Shown here one piece after another: positions 47,692 to 55,862 of a stretch of DNA of 64,000 nt; position 1 is the first letter of the stretch; each line of letters opens with the position of its first letter. The notes under the pieces were generated by a model, which saw only the letters and a list, made by a program, of their open reading frames with translations, was not told the origin of the DNA and did no database searches. Both the position numbers and the translations under genes were made by a program. The stretch spans positions 3,679,501-3,743,500 of the forward strand of contig NZ_CP117437.1 in the NCBI RefSeq assembly GCF_030687535.1. Direction: 5' to 3'. The stretch comes from Pseudomonas sp. FP2335. Lineage in GTDB: Bacteria; Pseudomonadota; Gammaproteobacteria; Pseudomonadales; Pseudomonadaceae.

Positions 47692-47707
47692 TGTTGCGTG
47701 GCAAACA
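47692..47707. promoter_or_regulatory. Putative enhancer-binding-protein site for the sfnB operon
   Basis: TGTTGCGTGGCAAACA, an imperfect palindrome that matches the site at 43523-43538 at 12 of 16 positions and is centred 93 bases upstream of the -24 GG. It ends two bases from the stop codon of the XRE-cupin gene. Confidence 0.45.
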
Positions 47708-47708
47708 G

Positions 47709-48272
47709 TTAGATCACCACGTTGCGGATAAAGCGCACCGCGACGTCACCGTCATTGCGATAGGTGTGCTGCTGATGACTGGCGAACATGAAAAACTCGC
47801 CGGCGCCGATGCGGTTTTCTACGCCAGCCACGACCAGGGTCAGGCTGCCCTCGAACACAAACAGTTGCTCACTCCAGCCTTCGAGGTCGGGGTCCGGGCA
47901 GTAACGGTCGCCGGGCTCCAGGCGCCACTCCCACAGTTCCACTTCGCGCCGCGCGGTGGCCTTGGCCAGCAACACCGCCTTGCTGCCGTCGATCTCACCG
48001 GCCCAGGCCAGCTCGTTGATGCGGCTGTGGTCGCGCACATCCGGGGCCTGGATCAGGTCGCTGAACGCCACGTCCAAGGCTTCGGCCACCCGGTCCAACG
48101 TGGACAGGCTGACATTCTTCTCGCCGGCTTCGATGGCCACCAGCATGCGCCGGCTGACTCCGGACTTTTCCGAGAGCGCGGTCTGGCTCAAGTCGGCGGC
48201 GTGGCGCAGGCGACGAACGTTCTGGCTGACGTGCTGCAGGACCGAGGCCCGTTGCGGATTTTCTTTGTGCAC
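47709..48272 (-). CDS. XRE-family regulator with cupin domain
   Basis: A 187-residue regulator with an N-terminal helix-turn-helix (LRHAADLSQTALSEKSGVSR, then MLVAIEAGEKNVSLSTLDRV) and a C-terminal cupin sensor domain (WSEQLFVFEGSLTLVVAG). Such regulators often control an adjacent exporter or catabolic gene. The start is uncertain: GTG 48272 (HKENPQRAS) is preferred to TTG 48284, because the latter lies only about 9 bases from the likely transcription start. Divergent from the DMT exporter. Confidence 0.85.
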   Translation of the reverse strand: MHKENPQRASVLQHVSQNVRRLRHAADLSQTALSEKSGVSRRMLVAIEAGEKNVSLSTLDRVAEALDVAFSDLIQAPDVRDHSRINELAWAGEIDGSKAVLLAKATARREVELWEWRLEPGDRYCPDPDLEGWSEQLFVFEGSLTLVVAGVENRIGAGEFFMFASHQQHTYRNDGDVAVRFIRNVVI

Positions 48273-48297
48273 TATATTGCTCAATGGGTGGGTGTGC

Positions 48298-48309
48298 GCA
48301 GTATACTGC
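48298..48309. promoter_or_regulatory. Palindromic -10 element shared by divergent genes
   Basis: GCAGTATACTGC is a perfect 12-base palindrome that offers TATACT as a -10 hexamer on both strands, between the XRE-cupin gene and the exporter. It may also be the operator of the XRE regulator. No good -35 was found in either direction. Confidence 0.45.
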
Positions 48310-48364
48310 CCAGCGTGCGGCGCATTGTGCGGTCCGTGCCTTCCCCTTGCAAGACCGAGCCGCC

Positions 48365-49294
48365 ATGACCACCGCCAAATCCCCCTCGCGTTTCAACCGT
48401 TTCAGCAAAGCCGAATGCATCCTGGTGTTCATCACCATGATCTGGGGCGGCACCTTCTTGCTGGTGCAACACGCCATGACCGTCAGCGGCCCGATGTTTT
48501 TCGTGGGGCTGCGCTTTGCCGCCGCGGCGATTGTGGTGGGCTTCTTTTCCTTGCGGACCTTGCGTGACCTGACCTTGTTCGAGTTCAAGGCCGGGGTGTT
48601 TATCGGCGTGGCGATCATGTTTGGCTACGGTTTGCAGACCATTGGCTTGCAGACGATCCTCAGTAGCCAGTCGGCGTTTATCACCGCGCTGTATGTGCCC
48701 TTTGTGCCCTTGCTGCAATGGCTGGTGCTGGGCCGGCGCCCAGGGTTGATGCCAAGCATTGGCATCATGCTGGCGTTCACCGGCTTGATGCTGTTGACGG
48801 GGCCTGCGGGCGCATCGTTGAACTTCAGCCCCGGCGAAATCGCCACATTGATTGGTGCAATAGCCATAGCCGCCGAAATCATTTTGATCGGTGCCTATGC
48901 CGGGCAGGTGGATGTGCGCCGGGTTACGGTGGTGCAACTGGCAACGGCCTCGGTGCTGTCGTTCATGATGGTGGTGCCGATGGGCGAGGCCTTGCCGGGG
49001 TTCTCGTGGTTGCTGCTGTTCAGCGCGGTGGGCCTGGGCTTGACCAGCGCGGTGATCCAGGTGGCGATGAACTGGGCGCAGCAGAGTGTTTCGCCAACGC
49101 GGGCCACGCTGATTTATGCCGGGGAGCCGGTGTGGGCCGGTGTGGTCGGACGGATTGCCGGGGAGCGTTTTCCACCGATTGCGATGGTAGGAGCGGCGTT
49201 GATTGTAGCGGCGGTGATTGTGAGTGAGATGAAGACCAAAGGGCAGAAGGCAGCCGAGTTAGAGAGTGACTTGGAGCAGGAGCGTCTGGGCTAA
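48365..49294 (+). CDS. DMT-superfamily (EamA) transporter
   Basis: A 309-residue inner-membrane protein with ten helices in two EamA repeats, with MIWGGTFLLVQHAMT in the first and RATLIYAGEPVWAGVVGRI in the second, typical of drug/metabolite exporters for amino acids or related compounds. ATG 48365 (MTTAKSPSRF) is preferred to in-frame starts upstream that would run across the promoter region. Divergent from, and probably regulated by, the XRE-cupin protein. Confidence 0.9.
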   Translation: MTTAKSPSRFNRFSKAECILVFITMIWGGTFLLVQHAMTVSGPMFFVGLRFAAAAIVVGFFSLRTLRDLTLFEFKAGVFIGVAIMFGYGLQTIGLQTILSSQSAFITALYVPFVPLLQWLVLGRRPGLMPSIGIMLAFTGLMLLTGPAGASLNFSPGEIATLIGAIAIAAEIILIGAYAGQVDVRRVTVVQLATASVLSFMMVVPMGEALPGFSWLLLFSAVGLGLTSAVIQVAMNWAQQSVSPTRATLIYAGEPVWAGVVGRIAGERFPPIAMVGAALIVAAVIVSEMKTKGQKAAELESDLEQERLG

Positions 49295-49313
49295 GCCCCA
49301 TCAACACGCCTTT

Positions 49314-49445
49314 GTAGTGAGCGGGCTTGTCCCGCGCTGGGTGGCGAAGCGGCCCCAATCCAGTCACTGCATTCTTTCAAGCAAACCGAGCTGTCTGGGT
49401 TTAGGGCGGCTTCGCCACCCAGCGCGGGACAAGCCCGCTCACTAC
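49314..49445. repeat. Long palindromic repeat, second family (copy 2)
   Basis: Perfect 37-base inverted arms, starting GTAGTGAGCGGGCTTGTCCC and ending GGGACAAGCCCGCTCACTAC, around a 58-base centre. Arm sequence is nearly the same as at 36079-36218, while the centres differ. It lies between the DMT exporter and the Mrp operon. In 49446-49593, CCTAC-CTT-GTAGG (49502-49514) is the only other palindrome seen. Confidence 0.88.
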
Positions 49446-49593
49446 GGGGATTGCATTCCAACATTGGTTGCTGCGTATAAGTGCGTATTGGGAGTTTTCG
49501 GCCTACCTTGTAGGATCCTGCCACATGTTGCCGTTTGGTGATCGAGAAAGCGGCACGTATGATGCATCCCAAACTCCCGCAGATTAGAAGCCT

Positions 49594-52515
49594 ATGTCCC
49601 TGATAGTTCTACTGCTGCTGCCGTTTCTTGGCAGCTGTCTGGCAGCCTTGCTGCCGCATAACGCACGTAACACCGAATCCCTACTGGCCGGCCTGGTGGC
49701 CCTGGTCGGCACCGTTCAAGTCGCCCTGCTCTACCCCCAGATCGCCCACGGTGGCGTGATCCGCGAAGAATTCATGTGGTTGCCCAGCCTGGGCTTGAAC
49801 TTCGTGTTGCGCATGGACGGGTTTGCCTGGCTGTTCTCGATGCTGGTACTGGGCATCGGCACGCTGGTGTCGCTGTATGCGCGCTATTACATGTCGCCGG
49901 ACGATCCGGTGCCACGCTTCTTTGCGTTTTTCCTGGCCTTCATGGGCGCGATGCTCGGGCTGGTGATCTCCGGCAATCTGATCCAGATCGTGTTTTTCTG
50001 GGAACTGACCAGCCTGTTCTCGTTCCTGCTGATCGGCTACTGGCACCACCGCGCCGACGCGCGACGCGGTGCCTATATGGCGTTGATGGTCACCGGCGCC
50101 GGCGGTTTGTGCCTGCTGGCAGGCGTGATGCTGCTGGGGCATATCGTCGGCAGCTACGACCTCGACCAGGTGCTGGCGGCGGGCGAGCAGATCCGCGCCC
50201 ACGCGCTCTACCCGATCATGCTCGCCCTGGTGCTGATCGGCGCGCTGAGCAAAAGCGCGCAGTTCCCCTTCCACTTCTGGCTACCCCACGCGATGGCGGC
50301 CCCCACGCCGGTGTCGGCCTACCTGCATTCGGCGACGATGGTGAAAGCCGGCGTGTTCTTGCTGGCCCGCCTGTGGCCGTCGCTGTCCGGCAGCGAAGAA
50401 TGGTTCTACATCGTCGGCGGCGCCGGCGCGATCACCCTGCTACTCGGCGCGTACTGCGCGATGTTTCAAAACGATCTCAAGGGCCTGCTGGCCTATTCCA
50501 CCATCAGCCACCTCGGGCTGATCACCCTGCTGCTGGGCCTCAACAGCCCGCTGGCCGCCGTCGCTGCGGTGTTCCACATTCTCAACCACGCCACCTTCAA
50601 GGCTTCGCTGTTCATGGCGGCGGGCATCATCGACCACGAAAGCGGCACCCGTGACATTCGCAAACTCAGTGGTCTGGTGCGTTTGATCCCGTTTACCGCG
50701 ACCCTGGCGATGGTCGCCAGTGCGTCCATGGCGGGCGTGCCGCTGCTTAACGGTTTTCTGTCCAAAGAAATGTTCTTCGCCGAAACCGTGTTCATCTCGG
50801 CGACCAAGTGGGTGGAAATCACCCTGCCGGTGATCGCCACCATCGCCGGTACGTTCAGCGTGGCCTACGCGCTGCGCTTCACGGTCGATGTGTTCTTCGG
50901 CCCGACAGCCACCAACCTGCCCCATACGCCACACGAACCGCCGCGCTGGATGCGCGCGCCGGTGGAACTGCTGGTGTTCACCTGCCTGCTGGTAGGGATC
51001 TTCCCGGCGCAGATGGTCGGCTCGATCCTCGCTGCCGCCGCACTGCCCGTGGTGGGCGGCGTGCTGCCGCAGTACAGCCTGGCGATCTGGCACGGCTGGA
51101 ACGCGCCGATGATCATGAGCCTGGTGGCGATGTCCTGCGGCGTGGTGCTCTACCTGTTGCTGCGCAAGCAACTCAAGCGCGGGCGCTTCGATTACCCGCC
51201 GATCATCAGCTACTTCAACGGCAAGCGCGGCTTCGAGCGCTGCCTGGTTGTGATGATGCGCGGTGCACGCAAGATCGAAAAACGCATCAGCACCAAACGC
51301 CTGCAAACCCAGCTGTTCCTGCTGGTGTTGGCGGCGGTGGTCGCAGGCCTCATCCCGATGCTGCACAGCAGCCTCAGCTGGGGCGACCGGCCGAAGATCC
51401 CCGGTTCCATCGTGTTCGTTACCTTGTGGCTGCTGGCGATTGCCTGCGCCGTCGGCGCCGCGTGGCAAGCCAAGTATCACCGGCTGGCAGCCCTGACCAT
51501 GGTCAGCGTGTGCGGCCTGATGACCTGCATCACGTTCGTGTGGTTCTCCGCGCCGGACCTGGCCTTGACCCAACTGGTGGTGGAAGTGGTGACCACCGTG
51601 CTGATCCTGCTGGGCTTGCGTTGGTTGCCACGACGGATCGAAGAGGTTTCGCCCCTGCCGGGCAGCCTGCGCAAGGCGCGGATTCGCCGGGTGCGCGACT
51701 TTCTGCTGTCCACCGTGGTAGGCGGCGGCATGGCGTTGCTGTCCTACGCGATGCTGACGCGCCAGACGCCCAACGATATTTCCTCGTTCTACCTCAGCCG
51801 CGCCCTGCCCGAAGGCGGCGGCAGCAATGTGGTCAACGTGATGCTGGTGGACTTCCGCGGCTTCGACACCCTCGGCGAAATCACCGTGCTCGGCGCCGTG
51901 GCGCTGACGGTGTACGCGCTGCTGCGACGTTTCCGCCCGTCCAAGGAGAGCATGCAACTGCCCGCGCAACAGCGTCAGTTGGCCCCGGACGTGGCCACTG
52001 ACCTGGTCAACCCGCGCCAGGCCAGCGACACCGCGCTGGGCTTCATGATGGTGCCCGCAGTGCTGGTGCGCCTGCTGCTGCCGATTGCGCTGGTGGTGTC
52101 GTTCTACTTGTTCATGCGCGGCCACAACCAACCGGGCGGCGGGTTTGTCGCCGGGCTGGTGATGTCGGTGGCGTTCATCCTGCAATACATGGTCGCCGGT
52201 ACGCAGTGGGTCGAGGCGCAGATGAGCCTGCGGCCGATGCGCTGGATGGGCTTCGGCCTGCTGTCGGCGACGCTGACCGGGCTGGGTGCGCTGTTTGTCG
52301 GCTACCCGTTCCTGACCACCCACACCTGGCATTTCAGCCTGCCGCTGCTGGGCGACATTCATGTGGCCAGCGCGCTGTTCTTTGACGTCGGCGTGTACGC
52401 CATGGTGGTCGGCTCGACGCTGCTGATGCTCACCGCCCTCGGTCACCAATCGGTGCGCGCACACAAACCAAGCAACCAGGCCAAAGTGGTTGCCGCAACG
52501 GAAGGAGCCGCCTGA
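49594..52515 (+). CDS. mrpA: Mrp-type Na+(K+)/H+ antiporter subunit A (fused A and B)
   Basis: A 973-residue membrane protein. The first 500 residues are a NuoL-like antiporter domain (FFWELTSLFSFLLIGYWHHR, KSAQFPFHFWLPHAMAAPTP). The extra C-terminal part includes MbhD-like helices and an MnhB-like domain (MMVPAVLVRLLLPIALVVSF, GHNQPGGGFVAGLVMSVAFI). No separate mrpB exists, so this is the six-gene (PhaAB/ShaA) form. It expels Na+ or K+ in exchange for protons and supports pH and salt tolerance. The stop overlaps the mrpC start by one base. Confidence 0.95.
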   Translation: MSLIVLLLLPFLGSCLAALLPHNARNTESLLAGLVALVGTVQVALLYPQIAHGGVIREEFMWLPSLGLNFVLRMDGFAWLFSMLVLGIGTLVSLYARYYMSPDDPVPRFFAFFLAFMGAMLGLVISGNLIQIVFFWELTSLFSFLLIGYWHHRADARRGAYMALMVTGAGGLCLLAGVMLLGHIVGSYDLDQVLAAGEQIRAHALYPIMLALVLIGALSKSAQFPFHFWLPHAMAAPTPVSAYLHSATMVKAGVFLLARLWPSLSGSEEWFYIVGGAGAITLLLGAYCAMFQNDLKGLLAYSTISHLGLITLLLGLNSPLAAVAAVFHILNHATFKASLFMAAGIIDHESGTRDIRKLSGLVRLIPFTATLAMVASASMAGVPLLNGFLSKEMFFAETVFISATKWVEITLPVIATIAGTFSVAYALRFTVDVFFGPTATNLPHTPHEPPRWMRAPVELLVFTCLLVGIFPAQMVGSILAAAALPVVGGVLPQYSLAIWHGWNAPMIMSLVAMSCGVVLYLLLRKQLKRGRFDYPPIISYFNGKRGFERCLVVMMRGARKIEKRISTKRLQTQLFLLVLAAVVAGLIPMLHSSLSWGDRPKIPGSIVFVTLWLLAIACAVGAAWQAKYHRLAALTMVSVCGLMTCITFVWFSAPDLALTQLVVEVVTTVLILLGLRWLPRRIEEVSPLPGSLRKARIRRVRDFLLSTVVGGGMALLSYAMLTRQTPNDISSFYLSRALPEGGGSNVVNVMLVDFRGFDTLGEITVLGAVALTVYALLRRFRPSKESMQLPAQQRQLAPDVATDLVNPRQASDTALGFMMVPAVLVRLLLPIALVVSFYLFMRGHNQPGGGFVAGLVMSVAFILQYMVAGTQWVEAQMSLRPMRWMGFGLLSATLTGLGALFVGYPFLTTHTWHFSLPLLGDIHVASALFFDVGVYAMVVGSTLLMLTALGHQSVRAHKPSNQAKVVAATEGAA

Positions 52516-52859
52516 TGGAAGAAGTCATCGCAATTGCCATCGGGGTCCTCGCGGCCTCCGGTGTGTGGCTGATCCTGCGGCCACGGACATTCCAGGTGGT
52601 GATGGGCCTGTGCCTGCTGTCGTATGGGGTCAACCTGTTCATCTTCAGCATGGGCAGCCTGTTTATCGGCAAGGAGCCGATCATCAAGGACGGCGTGCCG
52701 CAAGACCTGCTCAACTACACCGATCCGCTGCCCCAGGCCCTGGTGCTGACGGCCATCGTAATCAGCTTCGCCATGACCGCGTTGTTCCTGGTGGTGCTGC
52801 TCGCCTCCCGGGGCCTGACCGGCACGGACCACGTCGACGGCCGGGAGCCCAAGGAATGA
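52515..52859 (+). CDS. mrpC: Mrp antiporter subunit C
   Basis: A 114-residue NuoK-like membrane protein with three helices (for example FQVVMGLCLLSYGVNLFIFS). GAAGGAG lies seven bases before the ATG. Its stop overlaps mrpD (ATGA). Confidence 0.95.
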   Translation: MEEVIAIAIGVLAASGVWLILRPRTFQVVMGLCLLSYGVNLFIFSMGSLFIGKEPIIKDGVPQDLLNYTDPLPQALVLTAIVISFAMTALFLVVLLASRGLTGTDHVDGREPKE

Positions 52860-54538
52860 ATTGGGTCAACCAACTGATCATCGCCCCGATCCTGCTGCCG
52901 CTGCTCACCGCTGCACTGATGTTGATGCTCGGCGAAAAACGCCGGCCGCTGAAAGCCAAGATCAACCTGTTCTCCAGCGTGCTGGGCCTGGGGATTGCGG
53001 TGCTGTTGCTGTACTGGACGCAAAAAGGCGGCCCCGGTTCGATTGGCGTGTACCTGCCGGGCAACTGGCAGGTGCCATTCGGCATCGTGCTGGTGGTGGA
53101 CCAACTGTCGGCGCTGATGCTGGTACTCACCGGCATCATCGGCGTGAGCGCGCTGCTGTTCGCCATGGCCCGCTGGGACCGTGCCGGCACCAGTTTCCAC
53201 GCCTTGTTCCAGGTGCAGATGATGGGCCTGTACGGCGCCTTCCTCACCGCCGACCTGTTCAACCTGTTCGTGTTCTTCGAGGTGCTGCTGGCGGCATCCT
53301 ACGGCCTGATGCTGCACGGCTCGGGCCGTGCGCGGGTGTCGGCAGGGCTGCATTACATCGCAATCAACCTGCTGGCCTCGTCGCTGTTCCTGATTGGCGC
53401 GGCGATGATCTACGGTGTCACGGGTACGCTGAACTTTGCCGACCTGGCGCTGAAAATTCCGCTGGTGCCGGAGGCGGATCGTGGCCTGCTGCATGCGGGG
53501 GCGGCGATCCTCGCCACCGCGTTCCTGGCCAAGGCCGGCATGTGGCCGCTGAACTTCTGGCTGGCTCCTGCCTATTCCTCGGCGAGTGCGCCGGTGGCGG
53601 CGATGTTTGCGATCATGACCAAGGTCGGCGTATACACCGTGCTGCGCTTGTGGACGCTGCTGTTCTCCGGCCAGGCCGGTGCGTCGGCGCTGTTTGGCGG
53701 TGACTGGTTGGTGTACGGCGGCATGGCAACCATTATCGGCGCGGCGCTGGCGATGGTCGCGGCACAACGGCTGGAGCGCATGGCCAGCTTGAGCATCCTG
53801 GTGTCGGCGGGGATCTTGCTGTCGGCCGTGGGTTTCGCCCAGCCGAGCCTGACAGCAGGCGCGCTGTTTTATCTGGTCAGCTCGACCCTGGCGTTGAGTG
53901 CGCTGTTCCTGCTGGCGGAGTTGATCGAGCGTTCGCGTTCGGCCAACGACTTGCCGCTGGATGAGGAAATCGATGCGCTGCCCAAGGCCATGGAATCCCT
54001 GCATCCGCGTCCGGGGGTGAACCTGGATGATGAACAGCAAGCCGTGGTCGGCCAGGTGATCCCCTGGACCATGGCGTTCCTCGGCTTGAGCTTTATCGCC
54101 TGCGCGTTGCTGATCATCGGCATGCCGCCGTTGTCCGGGTTTATCGGCAAGCTGAGTTTGCTCAGCGCGCTGATCAATCCACTGGGCCTGGGCGTGAGCG
54201 TCGACGCGCCGATCCGTCCGGCAGCCTGGGGCCTGGTGGTGCTGCTGGTGCTCTCTGGCCTGGCCTCGTTGATCGCGTTCGCGCGCCTGGGCATCCAGCG
54301 CTTCTGGACGCCGGAAGAGCGCCCCTCGCCGCTGCTGCGCCGCTATGAGTGCGTGCCGATCTTCTTCCTGCTCGGGTTGAGTATCCTGTTGACCTTCAAG
54401 GCCGAACCGCTGATGCGCTACACCCAGGCCACGGCCGTGAGCCTGAACAACCCCGAGCACTACGTGATGGCGGTGATGGCCACGCGTCCGGTGCCGAGCC
54501 CCGAAGCGAAGAGCGCCGCGCTGGAGGTGCAGCCATGA
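52856..54538 (+). CDS. mrpD: Mrp antiporter subunit D
   Basis: A 560-residue NuoM/N-like antiporter subunit with about 14 helices, with FVFFEVLLAASYGLMLHGSG, the lysine helix AFLAKAGMWPLNFWLAPAYS and PPLSGFIGKLSLL. ATG 52856 follows AAGGA inside mrpC and gives the family N-terminus MNWVNQLIIAPIL; the longer open frame upstream is a shadow of mrpA/mrpC. An extra soluble loop (RSANDLPLDEEIDALPKAME) lies about two thirds along. Confidence 0.95.
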   Translation: MNWVNQLIIAPILLPLLTAALMLMLGEKRRPLKAKINLFSSVLGLGIAVLLLYWTQKGGPGSIGVYLPGNWQVPFGIVLVVDQLSALMLVLTGIIGVSALLFAMARWDRAGTSFHALFQVQMMGLYGAFLTADLFNLFVFFEVLLAASYGLMLHGSGRARVSAGLHYIAINLLASSLFLIGAAMIYGVTGTLNFADLALKIPLVPEADRGLLHAGAAILATAFLAKAGMWPLNFWLAPAYSSASAPVAAMFAIMTKVGVYTVLRLWTLLFSGQAGASALFGGDWLVYGGMATIIGAALAMVAAQRLERMASLSILVSAGILLSAVGFAQPSLTAGALFYLVSSTLALSALFLLAELIERSRSANDLPLDEEIDALPKAMESLHPRPGVNLDDEQQAVVGQVIPWTMAFLGLSFIACALLIIGMPPLSGFIGKLSLLSALINPLGLGVSVDAPIRPAAWGLVVLLVLSGLASLIAFARLGIQRFWTPEERPSPLLRRYECVPIFFLLGLSILLTFKAEPLMRYTQATAVSLNNPEHYVMAVMATRPVPSPEAKSAALEVQP

Positions 54539-55023
54539 AACGCCTGTTCCCTGCTCCGTGGCTGTCGTTGGCTCTGTGGTTGTTATGGCTGGTGCTGAAC
54601 CTGTCGGTGAGCCCCGGCAACCTGCTGCTCGGCGCGTTGTTGGGCGTTCTCGCGCCGTTGCTGATGGCGCCGCTGCGGCCGTTGCCGATCCGCATCCGCC
54701 GCCCCGGGGTGATCATCCGCCTGTTCTTCGTGGTCGGCCGCGACGTGATCGCGTCCAACCTGCAAGTGGCCTGGGGCGTGCTGACCTGCGGCACACGCCC
54801 ACCGCGTTCGCGCTTTATCAAGATCCCCCTGGACCTGCGCGACGCCAACGGCCTCGCCGCGCTGTCGATGATCACCACCGTGGTGCCCGGCACCATCTGG
54901 TCGGAACTGGCGCTGGACCGCAGCATCCTGCTGTTGCACGTGTTCGACCTGGAGGATGAAGCGGCGTTTATCGAGCACTTCAAATCCACCTACGAGCGGC
55001 CCCTGATGGAGATCTTCGAATGA
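54535..55023 (+). CDS. mrpE: Mrp antiporter subunit E
   Basis: A 162-residue protein with two N-terminal helices and a soluble C-terminal domain containing TVVPGTIWSELALDRSILLLH, the hallmark segment of MnhE/MrpE. Start overlaps mrpD by four bases; stop overlaps mrpF by four. Confidence 0.94.
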   Translation: MKRLFPAPWLSLALWLLWLVLNLSVSPGNLLLGALLGVLAPLLMAPLRPLPIRIRRPGVIIRLFFVVGRDVIASNLQVAWGVLTCGTRPPRSRFIKIPLDLRDANGLAALSMITTVVPGTIWSELALDRSILLLHVFDLEDEAAFIEHFKSTYERPLMEIFE

Positions 55024-55298
55024 GCGCCCTGCTCTCCAATGCGATCCTGTTCAGCCTGTTCCTGTTTTCCCTGGCCATGGTGCTGACCCTGGTGCGCCTG
55101 TTCAAGGGCCCCTCGGCCCAGGACCGGGTCCTGGCGCTGGACTACCTGTACATGCTGGCGATGCTGATGATGCTGGTGCTGGGCATTCGTTACGCCAGTG
55201 ACACCTACTTTGAAGCGGCGCTGTTGATTGCACTGTTTGGCTTCGTGGGCTCGTTTGCCCTGGCGAAATTCCTGCTGCGTGGCGAGGTGATTGAATGA
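55020..55298 (+). CDS. mrpF: Mrp antiporter subunit F
   Basis: A 92-residue, three-helix protein with the conserved RLFKGPSAQDRVLALDYLY segment between helices one and two. Overlaps both neighbours by four bases. Confidence 0.94.
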   Translation: MSALLSNAILFSLFLFSLAMVLTLVRLFKGPSAQDRVLALDYLYMLAMLMMLVLGIRYASDTYFEAALLIALFGFVGSFALAKFLLRGEVIE

Positions 55299-55633
55299 TG
55301 CCGTTATGGGTGGAAGTGATCGTGGCCGTGCTGCTGGTGTCGAGCAGCGTGTTCGCCTTGATCGGCGCAATCGGCTTGTTGCGCATGAAGGACTTTTTTC
55401 AACGCATGCACCCGCCGGCGCTGGCTTCGACGTTGGGCGCGTGGTGTGTGGCATTGGCGTCGATTGTGTACTTTTCGGCACTCAAGTCCGGGCCGGTGTT
55501 GCACGGCTGGTTGATTCCGATTTTGTTGTCGATCACGGTGCCGGTGACCACATTGCTGCTGGCGCGCACGGCACTGTTCCGTAAGCGCATGGCGGGTGAT
55601 GATGTGCCTGCCGAAGTCAGCAGCCGCCGCTGA
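55295..55633 (+). CDS. mrpG: Mrp antiporter subunit G
   Basis: A 112-residue, three-helix protein with IGAIGLLRMKDFFQRMHPPA, typical of MnhG/MrpG. Last gene of the operon; a nested repeat and a bidirectional terminator follow. Confidence 0.94.
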   Translation: MMPLWVEVIVAVLLVSSSVFALIGAIGLLRMKDFFQRMHPPALASTLGAWCVALASIVYFSALKSGPVLHGWLIPILLSITVPVTTLLLARTALFRKRMAGDDVPAEVSSRR

Positions 55634-55657
55634 TCGCTCAAGTGAACACAGTATAAA

Positions 55658-55779
55658 TGTGGGAACGGGCTTGTGTGGGAGCGGGCTTGCTCGCGAATAC
55701 GGTGTATCAGTCGCCAGATTTGTTGACGGACACTCCGCTTTCGCGAGCAAGCCCGCTCCCACACAAGCCAGCTTCCACA
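55658..55779. repeat. Nested REPIN: one element inside another
   Basis: Inner element 55674-55763 has perfect arms TGTGGGAGCGGGCTTGCTCG and inverse. It is flanked by 16-base outer arms, TGTGGGAACGGGCTTG (55658-55673) and CAAGCCAGCTTCCACA (55764-55779), which themselves form a degenerate pair. Confidence 0.85.
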
Positions 55780-55810
55780 GTGGATCGAGTGAGCCGTTAA
55801 AACGATGTGC

Positions 55811-55846
55811 AAAAAAAAACGCCCCGAACCAGTCGGGGCGTTTTTT
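55811..55846. terminator. Bidirectional terminator between mrpG and cysS
   Basis: CGCCCCGA-N5-TCGGGGCG stem with nine A residues on the left and six T residues on the right, so it works for both the Mrp operon and cysS. Confidence 0.92.
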
Positions 55847-55862
55847 ATTCAGCCTTTAGCAA

